Of a DNA stretch of 64,000 bases, positions 34,068 to 41,828 are shown piece by piece. A program made the position numbers and the translations under genes. Within the stretch, counting starts at the first letter, position 1, and every line of letters begins with the position of its first letter. This DNA comes from Roseiarcus sp963709185 (GTDB lineage: Bacteria; Pseudomonadota; Alphaproteobacteria; Rhizobiales; Beijerinckiaceae), in NCBI GenBank assembly GCA_963709185.1, contig CAVPVQ010000023.1, forward strand, positions 62,001 to 126,000, read 5' to 3'. Below the pieces are notes generated by a model. The model worked only from the letters and a program-made list of their open reading frames with translations, had not been told where the DNA came from and ran no database searches.

Positions 34068-35489
34068 ATGACGACTGTGGTGACGCGCTTTGCGCCCTCC
34101 CCGACCGGCTTCCTGCACATCGGCGGCGCCCGGACGGCGCTGTTCAACTGGCTCTACGCGCGGCGGTTCGGCGGCTCGTTCCTGTTGCGCATCGAGGACA
34201 CCGATCGCGAACGTTCGACCGAAGCGGCTGTCGACGCGATCATCGACGGCATGTCGTGGCTCGGCCTGCAATGGGACGGCGACGCGATCTTTCAGTTTGG
34301 CCGCGTCGAGCGCCATCGTGAGGTCGTCGCACGGCTGCTTGCCTCGGGCGCCGCCTACCGATGCTATGCGACCGCCGAGGAGCTCGAGGCGATGCGCGAG
34401 AAGCAGCGCGCCGCCGGCCTGTCGATGCGCTACGACGGGCGTTGGCGCGACCGCGATCCGAGCGAAGCGCCGCCCGGCGTCGCGCCGGCGATCCGCCTGC
34501 GCGCCACGCAGACGGGCGAGACAATCATCGACGACAAAGTGCAAGGGCGCGTCGTCTTCCCCAACAGCGAGCTGGACGACCTCGTGCTACTGCGCTCGGA
34601 CGGCACGCCGACCTACATGCTCGCCGTCGTCGTCGACGACCATGACATGGGCGTCACGCATATCATTCGCGGCAGCGAACATCTGCCGAACGCGCCGCGC
34701 CAGATTCAGGTCTATCAGGCGCTGGGCTGGGACGTCCCGGCGATGGCGCATATTCCGCTAATTCACGGACCGGACGGCGCCAAACTCTCCAAGCGTCACG
34801 GGGCGCTCGGCGTCGACGCCTACCGTGCGATGGGCTATCTGCCCGCCGCCCTCCGCAATTATCTGGTGCGCCTCGGCTGGAGCCAGGGCGATCGCGAGTT
34901 CTTCACGACTTCGGAGATGATCGAGGCGTTCGATCTCTCCTCGATCGGCCGCTCGCCGTCGCGGTTCGATTTCGCCAAGCTCGAGAACATCAACGGCCAT
35001 TACATGCGCGCAATGCCCGATCATGACCTGTTCGCCGCGCTCGTCGCCGCCCTGCCCTATCTTCCGGGCGGCCCCGTGGTTGCCGCCAGGCTCGACGCGC
35101 CGATGCGCGCCAGGCTGGAAGCGGCGATGCCGGGGCTGAAGGAGCGCGCCAAGACGCTGGTCGATTTGCTCCACGGCGCCGCTTTCCTGTTCGCGGAGCG
35201 CCCGCTTGACCTCGATCCGCGCGCGCGCGAAATCATCGCCAATGGCGGGCGCGAACATCTGGCCGCTCTGTTGCCGCGGCTTCAGGCGGTGCCGGAATGG
35301 ACTTCGGCGGCCACCGAGGCGGCGGTGCGCGACTACGCGCAGGAGCATGGCGCCAAGCTCGGCGCGATCGCCCAACCCTTGCGCGCCGCGACGACCGGCC
35401 GCGCGACTTCGCCCGGCATTTTCGATGTGCTGGCGGTGCTTGGGCGCGAAGAGAGTCTGGGCCGGATGGCCGACCAGGCGGGCGTGTAG
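34068..35489 (+). CDS. gltX: Glutamyl-tRNA synthetase
   Basis: A class I synthetase of 473 residues that charges tRNA(Glu) and, in GatCAB organisms, can also mischarge tRNA(Gln). The HIGH-like motif is in APSPTGFLHIGGARTALFNW and the KMSKS-like motif is GAKLSKRHGA at about residue 240. This fits the GatCAB genes in the same window. Alphaproteobacteria often carry two gltX copies, so another may exist. It is divergent from comEC with 118 bp between starts. Confidence 0.96.
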   Translation: MTTVVTRFAPSPTGFLHIGGARTALFNWLYARRFGGSFLLRIEDTDRERSTEAAVDAIIDGMSWLGLQWDGDAIFQFGRVERHREVVARLLASGAAYRCYATAEELEAMREKQRAAGLSMRYDGRWRDRDPSEAPPGVAPAIRLRATQTGETIIDDKVQGRVVFPNSELDDLVLLRSDGTPTYMLAVVVDDHDMGVTHIIRGSEHLPNAPRQIQVYQALGWDVPAMAHIPLIHGPDGAKLSKRHGALGVDAYRAMGYLPAALRNYLVRLGWSQGDREFFTTSEMIEAFDLSSIGRSPSRFDFAKLENINGHYMRAMPDHDLFAALVAALPYLPGGPVVAARLDAPMRARLEAAMPGLKERAKTLVDLLHGAAFLFAERPLDLDPRAREIIANGGREHLAALLPRLQAVPEWTSAATEAAVRDYAQEHGAKLGAIAQPLRAATTGRATSPGIFDVLAVLGREESLGRMADQAGV

Positions 35490-35558
35490 GCTGCGCCGCG
35501 CAATTCAGACAAGCCGACGACCAGGGAGCGGCCCGGAAGCCGCGTCCACGCAGGGTCC

Positions 35559-35942
35559 TCACGCCGCGGCGATCGCCTCAATTTCCAACAGCCACGCCGG
35601 GTCGTAAATGCCGGCGATGACAACGGTCAGCGCCGGCGATCGCCTTCCCAAGACCGTCCGGCGCACCTCAGCGTTTTCGTTGCCGAATTTCCGATCCGAA
35701 AGAAACGTCGTCACCTTCACCAGGTTGTCGAGCGTCATGTCGGCCGCGTGAAGCTGCGCTTCGACGTTTCGCCAGACCAGACGGCATTGCTCGCCAAATG
35801 CGTCGGGAACAGCGCCGCCTGCGGAAGTGGGGAGCTGCCCGCTCACGTAGAGGGTGCGCCTCACCTTCTCGACCTCGACGGCCTGCGCATAGCCGCCGAT
35901 CGCCGCGGGCGCTTTCGGCGCATGGATGTCTCGCCTGTTCAT
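35559..35942 (-). CDS. Rid-family protein lacking the RidA catalytic arginine
   Basis: A 127-residue YjgF/Rid protein (YVSGQLPTSAGG, WRNVEAQLHAADM, VKVTTFLSD, LLEIEAIAAA). At the position of the invariant RidA arginine (normally PARxxV) it has PALTVV, with Leu at 105. Rid subfamilies without this arginine do not deaminate imines and have other or unknown roles. It is likely trimeric and cytoplasmic. The gene is alone, divergent from the ABC transporter. Confidence 0.85.
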   Translation of the reverse strand: MNRRDIHAPKAPAAIGGYAQAVEVEKVRRTLYVSGQLPTSAGGAVPDAFGEQCRLVWRNVEAQLHAADMTLDNLVKVTTFLSDRKFGNENAEVRRTVLGRRSPALTVVIAGIYDPAWLLEIEAIAAA

Positions 35943-36323
35943 GGATCGGCCTTGGTTTCCGGGACTTGTCGATCGGCTCGCCTTCGGCGCGGCAAATTTT
36001 CATACGGGTGCCGCGCCGTCAATTTCGATCCCGCTTGAAAGAGCGGCGCGGCGTCGCCGCCGATCGCCCGGCAGCGCGCCCTCCCGGCGCGTTCCGTCCT
36101 GGCGGAAGTCTGTCTTGCGCCTGTCACAACGCTTCGCCATTGCTCGGCCGGAACGCATCGGGGCGGGTCGATTTCGTCTTTGTCGGTTTGCATCGAAAAA
36201 AGCGCGATCCGGGTGATTTTTTGATTGCCTTCTCACCCGCGAGTGTGTTTCCCCAGACTCGGGCGCGTTCCCCCTCGAAGTCGCCGCCAAAATCCCATCC
36301 GCAGCTTCAACCGGATCAATCCG
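35943..36323. other. Intergenic region upstream of the ABC transporter
   Basis: About 380 bases between divergent genes. I looked for riboswitch-like or operator structure, since it precedes a transporter of unknown substrate, but found no recognised element. A T-rich patch (about 36205-36225) interrupts otherwise GC-rich sequence. Confidence 0.45.
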
Positions 36324-38054
36324 ATGCCGAGAATGACGGACATCGCCTCGGTGAGGCGAAGGGTCTGGCCCAATCAGTGGGACCTGCTGGCGTTCGTCGC
36401 GGTGATGGCCGGGCTGGTCGCCATGGCCAGGGGCTACCACGGGATGGCGGCGCCCCTGCCGGCGCCCAGCGAGCCGGCGGTCGAACTCGATTATTCGAAC
36501 CTGCCTTACTACGCGTTGCGCACGACGCTGCGGATGTTCGCGGCGCTGGCCGCTTCACTGGTGTTCACTTTCACCTATGCGACGCTCGCCGCCAAGAGCC
36601 GGCGGCTCGAAATGGTGCTGATCCCGGTGCTCGACATCCTCCAGTCGGTGCCGATTCTGGGATTCCTTTCGTTTACCGTGACGTTTTTCCTCGGGCTTTT
36701 CCCGGGCAGCGTGCTCGGCGCGGAATGCGCGGCGGTGTTCGTGATCTTCACCAGCCAGGCCTGGAACATGGCCTTTTCATTCTATCAGTCGCTGCGCACC
36801 GTGCCGCGCGATCTGGATGAAGTGGCGCGCGGATTGCGCCTCACGGCGTGGCAGAGGTTCTGGCAGCTCGAAGCGCCCTACGCGATGCCGGGCCTCATCT
36901 GGAACATGATGGTGTCGATGTCGGGCGGCTGGTTCATGATCGTGTTCTCCGAGGCGATCACCGTCGGCGACACCACCGTCACCTTGCCGGGCGTCGGCTC
37001 CTATATCGCCAAGGCCAACGAACAGGGGCGATGGGACGCGATATTCGCCGCCGTGGTGACAATGGCGCTGGTCATCCTGGCGTATGATCAATTGTTCTTC
37101 CGGCCGATCGTCGCCTGGGCCGGCAAGTTCCGCGTCGAACTCTCGGCCTCGCAGACCAAGGAGCAATCCTGGGTGCTCGACGCGCTCAGGCGCACCAATT
37201 GGATCCGCAGGGGATCTCTGCCGATTTTCAATGCGCTGCGCTCGGTCAGCCTGTGGGAGATCGGCTGGCCGATTTCCTTCAAGGATCGTTCGGCGCCTTC
37301 GGCGACGGCCTCGCGGGTCATCGATGCGTTGTGGGTTCTCGTCATTCTCGCCGGCGCGGCGTGGGCGCTGTGGAGCGTCGTCACCTATGTCGCCACAGAA
37401 TTGTCCTGGGACGATGTCTGGAACGTGTTCGCGCTAACCTCGTTCACCTTGCTGCGCGTTCTCGTGCTGATGGCGCTGGCGACGGTTGTCTGGGTTCCGA
37501 TCAGCGTTTGGATCGGCTTGCGGCCGCGCATCGCCGAACGCGTTCAGCCGTTGGCTCAATTTCTCGCCGCCTTCCCGGTCAATCTGTTGTTCGGCGCGGC
37601 GGTCAGCCTCGTGCTCTTCTTCAACCTCAACCCCGACATCTGGCTCAGCGTGCTGATCATTTTCGGCACGCAATGGTATATCGTGTTCAATGTGATCGCG
37701 GGCGCCGCGGCGTTTCCCAACGATCTGCGCGAAGCGGCCGACAACTTCCGCATCCATGGCTGGGACTGGTGGAGACGCGTCGTGCTGCCGGGCGTTCTGC
37801 CCTACTACTTCACCGGCGCGATCACCGCCTCGGGCGGCTCCTGGAACGCCTCGATCGTCGCCGAATATGTCAAGTGGAAGGACCAGACGGTCGCCGCTCA
37901 TGGCGTCGGCGCCTATATCGCCCAGGCGACGGAGAAGGGCGACTTCCCGAAAATCGTGCTCGGCGTCGCGATGATGTCGATCTTCGTCGCCGTCTTCAAT
38001 CGACTGTTCTGGCGCCAGCTTTACGGATTGGCCGAACGCCGCCTTCGGCTATAG
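36324..38054 (+). CDS. ABC transporter permease, two fused permease domains
   Basis: A 576-residue inner-membrane protein made of two binding-protein-dependent permease domains (about 60-275 and 345-570). Each has about five or six helices and an EAA-type cytoplasmic loop (EVARGLRLTAWQRFWQLEAP; EAADNFRIHGWDWWRRVVLP). It resembles the NitT/TauT-like (nitrate/sulfonate/bicarbonate) permeases. The ATPase gene follows 87 bp downstream. No substrate-binding protein is encoded within the window, so the substrate cannot be assigned. The ATG at 36324 follows a long chance open frame. Confidence 0.88.
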   Translation: MPRMTDIASVRRRVWPNQWDLLAFVAVMAGLVAMARGYHGMAAPLPAPSEPAVELDYSNLPYYALRTTLRMFAALAASLVFTFTYATLAAKSRRLEMVLIPVLDILQSVPILGFLSFTVTFFLGLFPGSVLGAECAAVFVIFTSQAWNMAFSFYQSLRTVPRDLDEVARGLRLTAWQRFWQLEAPYAMPGLIWNMMVSMSGGWFMIVFSEAITVGDTTVTLPGVGSYIAKANEQGRWDAIFAAVVTMALVILAYDQLFFRPIVAWAGKFRVELSASQTKEQSWVLDALRRTNWIRRGSLPIFNALRSVSLWEIGWPISFKDRSAPSATASRVIDALWVLVILAGAAWALWSVVTYVATELSWDDVWNVFALTSFTLLRVLVLMALATVVWVPISVWIGLRPRIAERVQPLAQFLAAFPVNLLFGAAVSLVLFFNLNPDIWLSVLIIFGTQWYIVFNVIAGAAAFPNDLREAADNFRIHGWDWWRRVVLPGVLPYYFTGAITASGGSWNASIVAEYVKWKDQTVAAHGVGAYIAQATEKGDFPKIVLGVAMMSIFVAVFNRLFWRQLYGLAERRLRL

Positions 38055-38141
38055 CGATGATCCCCGCGCTTTGGGATAGATCGACAAGTCAGGCGTGATT
38101 GCCGGCCAACGCGACGTTCGCGCCACAAAACGGAGAGACCC

Positions 38142-39455
38142 ATGCTCGACGTCGTTTCCTCGGATCTGCTCGATGTGAACCATGTCAGCCAAAGCTTTCT
38201 CAAGGGCTCCGGCGAGATGGGTCCGCCGATCCTTCAGGACGTTTCGCTGACCCTCAAGGAGGGCGAGATCGTCGGCCTTCTCGGGCGCTCGGGCTGCGGC
38301 AAGTCGACCTTGCTGCGCCTCATCTCGGGCCTGGCGCGCCCGACCAGCGGCGCCGTGACGTTTTACGGCCAGCCTGTCGTCGGCCCCTATGACGGCACGG
38401 CGATGGTATTTCAAAGCTTCGCGCTGTTCCCGTGGCTCAGCGTGCTCGACAATGTCGAGATCGGCCTGCGCGCCCGCGGCACGCCAGCCGAGGAAACGCG
38501 CAAGCGAGCGATCGCCGCCATCGACGTGATCGGGCTCGACGGTTTCGAATCGGCTTATCCGAAGGAGCTTTCGGGCGGCATGCGCCAGCGCGTCGGCTTT
38601 GCGCGTGCGCTGGTCGTGCAGCCCAAGATACTGCTGATGGACGAGCCCTTTTCGGCGCTCGACGTGCTGACCGCGGAAACCCTGCGCACCGACCTCCTCG
38701 ATCTGTGGTCGGAAGGCCGGATGCCGACCAAATCGATCCTGATGGTGACACACAATATCGAGGAGGCGGTGCTGATGTGCGATCGCATCCTCGTGCTCGC
38801 TTCGAATCCGGGCCGCATCGCCGCGGAAATCCGGGTTACGCTGATTCATCCGCGCAATCGCCTCGACCCCGAGTTTCGCCAGCTCGTCGACAAGATCTAT
38901 GCGCTGATGACCCAGCGCGCCGAGCCCAAGCCGGCGGGGCGAGAAGGCGGCGTGCCCGGCATGGGCCTTGGCATGGCGCTGCCCACCGTCTCGACCAACT
39001 CGATCGCCGGCATGCTCGAGGAGCTGGCCGCGCCCCCCTATAACGGGCGCGCCGACCTGCCGCATCTGGCCGACTCGCTGCAACTCGAGATCGATGAACT
39101 CTTTCCGCTGGGCGAGACCTTGCAACTGCTGCGCTTCGCCGAATTCGAGGAAGGCGACATCAAGCTCACGGCGGCCGGCCGGCGCTTCGTCGATATGGAC
39201 ATCGATCAGCGCAAGAAGCTGTTCGGCGACCATCTGCTCGCCTATGTGCCGCTTGCCGCGCGCGTCCGGCGCGTCCTCGACGAGCGGCCGAGCCATCGCG
39301 CGCCGGCGACGCGTTTTCGCGAGGAACTCGAGGACTACATGTCCGAAGACTATGCGGAGCGAACCCTGCGCGCCGTCATCAACCTTGGCCGTTACGGCGA
39401 ACTGTTCGCCTATGACGAGAACACCCAGGCGTTCAGCCTCGAGAACCCGCAATAG
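38142..39455 (+). CDS. ABC transporter ATPase with C-terminal AAA-associated domain
   Basis: The ATPase of the fused-permease transporter. Walker A is GRSGCGKST, the Q-loop is MVFQSFALFPWL, the signature is LSGGMRQR, and Walker B is ILLMDEPFSALD, all in residues 1-260. Residues about 280-430 form an additional domain (NSIAGMLEELAAPPYNGRAD, LQLEIDELFPLGETLQLL, FREELEDYMSEDYAERTL) matching what I recall as the AAA-associated C-terminal domain found in some NitT-type ATPases. Its role may be regulatory. At 437 residues it is well above the usual 250-270. Confidence 0.9.
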   Translation: MLDVVSSDLLDVNHVSQSFLKGSGEMGPPILQDVSLTLKEGEIVGLLGRSGCGKSTLLRLISGLARPTSGAVTFYGQPVVGPYDGTAMVFQSFALFPWLSVLDNVEIGLRARGTPAEETRKRAIAAIDVIGLDGFESAYPKELSGGMRQRVGFARALVVQPKILLMDEPFSALDVLTAETLRTDLLDLWSEGRMPTKSILMVTHNIEEAVLMCDRILVLASNPGRIAAEIRVTLIHPRNRLDPEFRQLVDKIYALMTQRAEPKPAGREGGVPGMGLGMALPTVSTNSIAGMLEELAAPPYNGRADLPHLADSLQLEIDELFPLGETLQLLRFAEFEEGDIKLTAAGRRFVDMDIDQRKKLFGDHLLAYVPLAARVRRVLDERPSHRAPATRFREELEDYMSEDYAERTLRAVINLGRYGELFAYDENTQAFSLENPQ

Positions 39456-39493
39456 CCGCACTGGCGCGCCGCCCGGGAGCCTCGATTATCGGC

Positions 39494-39522
39494 TTGTCGC
39501 GCGCCGCGCGATCAGCTAGTTT
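39494..39522 (+). promoter_or_regulatory. gltA: Possible promoter of gltA
   Basis: TTGTCG (39494-39499) and TAGTTT (39517-39522) are 17 bp apart, with a predicted start near 39529 and a 75-nt leader before gltA. A moderate match judged by eye. Confidence 0.4.
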
Positions 39523-39604
39523 TTTCGCGGTGCACAATCGCGCTGCGCCGCCGCGCTCGCCGCACGCGACGGTTGCGCGGCGCATTCACTCCCGGGGAAC
39601 GTTG

Positions 39605-40894
39605 ATGACCGAACTTTCCGCGACACTGAAGTTGGGCGACAAAAGCGTCGATCTGCCGATCAAGAGCGGGACGATCGGCCCCAGCGTGGTCGACATCGGC
39701 AAGCTCTACGGCCAGACTGGGATGTTCACCTTCGATCCAGGCTTCACTTCGACGGCGAGCACGGAATCGCAGATCACCTATATCGACGGCGACGAGGGCG
39801 TGCTGCTCTATCGCGGCTACCCGATCGAGCAATTGGCCGAACACGGCGATTTCCTCGAAACCTGTTATCTCCTGCTTTATGGCGAATTGCCGACGGCGGC
39901 GCAAAAGGCCGATTTCGTCTATCGGGCGACGCGCCACACCATGGTTCACGAGCAGATGGCCCGCTTTTTTCAGGGCTTCCGGCGCGACGCGCATCCGATG
40001 TCGGTGATGGTCGCCTCGGTCGGCGCGTTGGCCGCGTTCTACCACGACTCGACCGACATTTCCGACGAACGCCAGCGCATGGTCGCCTCGATGCGGATGA
40101 TCGCCAAAGTGCCGACCCTGGCCGCGATGGCGTTCAAATATTCGATCGGCCAGCCCTTCGTCTATCCGCGCAACGATCTCGACTACGCCGCCAATTTCCT
40201 GCACATGTGCTTTGCGGTGCCGTGCGAGGAATACCGGGTGAACCCGGTGCTGGCGCGCGCGCTCGACCGCATTTTCATCCTGCACGCCGACCACGAACAG
40301 AACGCCTCGACGTCCACCGTCCGTCTGGCCGGCTCGTCCGGCGCCAATCCCTTCGCCTGCATCGCCGCCGGCATCGCCTGCCTCTGGGGTCCGGCGCATG
40401 GCGGCGCCAACGAGGCCGCGCTCAAGATGCTCGGCGAGATCGGCACGGTCGACAATATTCCCAAATATATCGCCAAGGCGAAGGACAAGAACGATCCGTT
40501 CCGCCTGATGGGCTTCGGGCACCGTGTCTACAAGCACTACGATCCGCGCGCCAAGATCATGCAAAAGACCGCGCACGACGTGCTCAACGAGCTCGGCGTG
40601 AAGGACGATCCGCTGCTCGACGTCGCGCTGGAGCTCGAGCGCATCGCGCTGCACGACGACTATTTCATCGAAAAGAAGCTCTATCCCAACATCGATTTCT
40701 ATTCCGGCATCACTTTGAAGGCGATGGGCTTCCCGACGGCGATGTTCACCGTTCTGTTCGCCGTCGCACGCACCGTCGGCTGGATCGCGCAATGGAAGGA
40801 GATGATCGAGGATCCGAGCCAGAAGATCGGCCGGCCGCGTCAGCTCTATACCGGCGCCCGCCGTCGCGATTACCTGCCGGTGACGAACCGCTAG
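39605..40894 (+). CDS. gltA: Citrate synthase
   Basis: Type II citrate synthase, 429 residues, condensing oxaloacetate and acetyl-CoA. The catalytic histidines are in ILHADHEQNAS and GPAHGGANEA, and the Asp lies in NIDFYSGITLKAMGF; GFGHRVYKHYDPRA binds CoA. The N-terminal small domain of NADH-sensitive hexameric enzymes is present. GGGGAA precedes the ATG by about 5 nt. The upstream in-frame extension has no family match. Confidence 0.97.
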   Translation: MTELSATLKLGDKSVDLPIKSGTIGPSVVDIGKLYGQTGMFTFDPGFTSTASTESQITYIDGDEGVLLYRGYPIEQLAEHGDFLETCYLLLYGELPTAAQKADFVYRATRHTMVHEQMARFFQGFRRDAHPMSVMVASVGALAAFYHDSTDISDERQRMVASMRMIAKVPTLAAMAFKYSIGQPFVYPRNDLDYAANFLHMCFAVPCEEYRVNPVLARALDRIFILHADHEQNASTSTVRLAGSSGANPFACIAAGIACLWGPAHGGANEAALKMLGEIGTVDNIPKYIAKAKDKNDPFRLMGFGHRVYKHYDPRAKIMQKTAHDVLNELGVKDDPLLDVALELERIALHDDYFIEKKLYPNIDFYSGITLKAMGFPTAMFTVLFAVARTVGWIAQWKEMIEDPSQKIGRPRQLYTGARRRDYLPVTNR

Positions 40895-41016
40895 CGCTGT
40901 CACCGGATTGGCCGCTCGACAGAGGTCTGCCGGCGCTGCTGCGTCGCGGCCGGCTCCGGCATGACGCTGCGCGGCGCCCTGGACTGTGCTAGGAGGGCGA
41001 GGAAAGGATCCGTCTC

Positions 41017-41265
41017 GTGACCGAAGCGCCCGCCGACATCGCCAAGCTGCCGTTCGAGGCGGCGCTCGCCGAACTCGAGACGATCGTCGAAAAGCTCGAG
41101 AAAGGCGCCGTGGCGCTCGAAGAATCGATCAAGATCTACGAGCGCGGCGAGGCCCTGAAAGCCCATTGCGACAAGCTGCTCAGGAACGCTGAAATGCGGA
41201 TCGAGAAGATCACGCTGGGCGCCGACGGCAAGCCGACGGGAACCGAGCCGCTCGACCCGAACTAG
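41017..41265 (+). CDS. xseB: Exodeoxyribonuclease VII small subunit
   Basis: An 82-residue helical protein, LPFEAALAELETIVEKLEKGAV to IYERGEALKAHCDKLL, the conserved XseB pattern. It binds several-fold to XseA, whose gene is not in the window, to form ExoVII, which degrades single-stranded DNA. The start is a GTG at 41017 with AAAGGA upstream. The C-terminal tail is variable. Confidence 0.93.
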   Translation: MTEAPADIAKLPFEAALAELETIVEKLEKGAVALEESIKIYERGEALKAHCDKLLRNAEMRIEKITLGADGKPTGTEPLDPN

Positions 41266-41294
41266 CGCGAACGTCTCATCCGAGGGGGGCGACG

Positions 41295-41786
41295 ATTTCG
41301 CTTTCAGCCGACTGGCAGAGCTTCTTTGTCGCCGAGCTCGGCGCGCTGTCGGCGCTGACCGGGCTGGTGGTGGTCGCCATATCGATCAACCTGTCGCGCA
41401 TTCTCTCTTTCGCGAACCTTCCGACGCGCGCCGGCGAGGCGCTGATCCTGCTCGTCGGCGCGATCGTTTTGACCAGCGTCGCGCTGGTGCCGAACCAGCC
41501 GGCGATGCTGGTCGGCGCCGAAATGGCGGCGGTCGGTCTGGTCACGCTGGCGGCGCCGCTGGTCAATCAGGTGCGGTTGTGGAATCTCGACGCCGGTGTT
41601 CCGCCGGCGTTGAGATTTGTGCGCACGGCCGTGATCCTGGCCGCCAGCGCGCCGTTCCTGATCGCCGGCGTGCTGCTGTTTTGGGGTTCGAGCGCGGGGC
41701 TTTACTGGGCCGCCGCGGGCGTGATCGTCTCGCTGGTCGCCGGGGTCTGGAACACCTGGATATTGCTGGTCGAGATTCTCCGATAG
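41295..41786 (+). CDS. Four-helix membrane protein, possibly ATT-initiated
   Basis: The downstream part has four hydrophobic helices (LTGLVVVAISINLSRIL, GEALILLVGAIVLTSVALV, RTAVILAASAPFLIAGVLLFW, LYWAAAGVIVSLVAGVW). The coding pattern starts earlier, with SLSADWQSFFVAELGALSALTG, but no ATG, GTG or TTG is in frame there. An ATT at 41295 has GAGGGGGG about 6 nt upstream, giving 163 residues. The only standard in-frame start is a GTG at 41367, which would cut into the first helix. Similar proteins beginning DWQxFFxAxxGAxAALTGL are known to me as uncharacterised. The start assignment is tentative. Confidence 0.55.
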   Translation: MSLSADWQSFFVAELGALSALTGLVVVAISINLSRILSFANLPTRAGEALILLVGAIVLTSVALVPNQPAMLVGAEMAAVGLVTLAAPLVNQVRLWNLDAGVPPALRFVRTAVILAASAPFLIAGVLLFWGSSAGLYWAAAGVIVSLVAGVWNTWILLVEILR

Positions 41787-41828
41787 ATCGCGCAAGCTGC
41801 GCCCGATCCCGGCGTGACGCGCTTGCCG

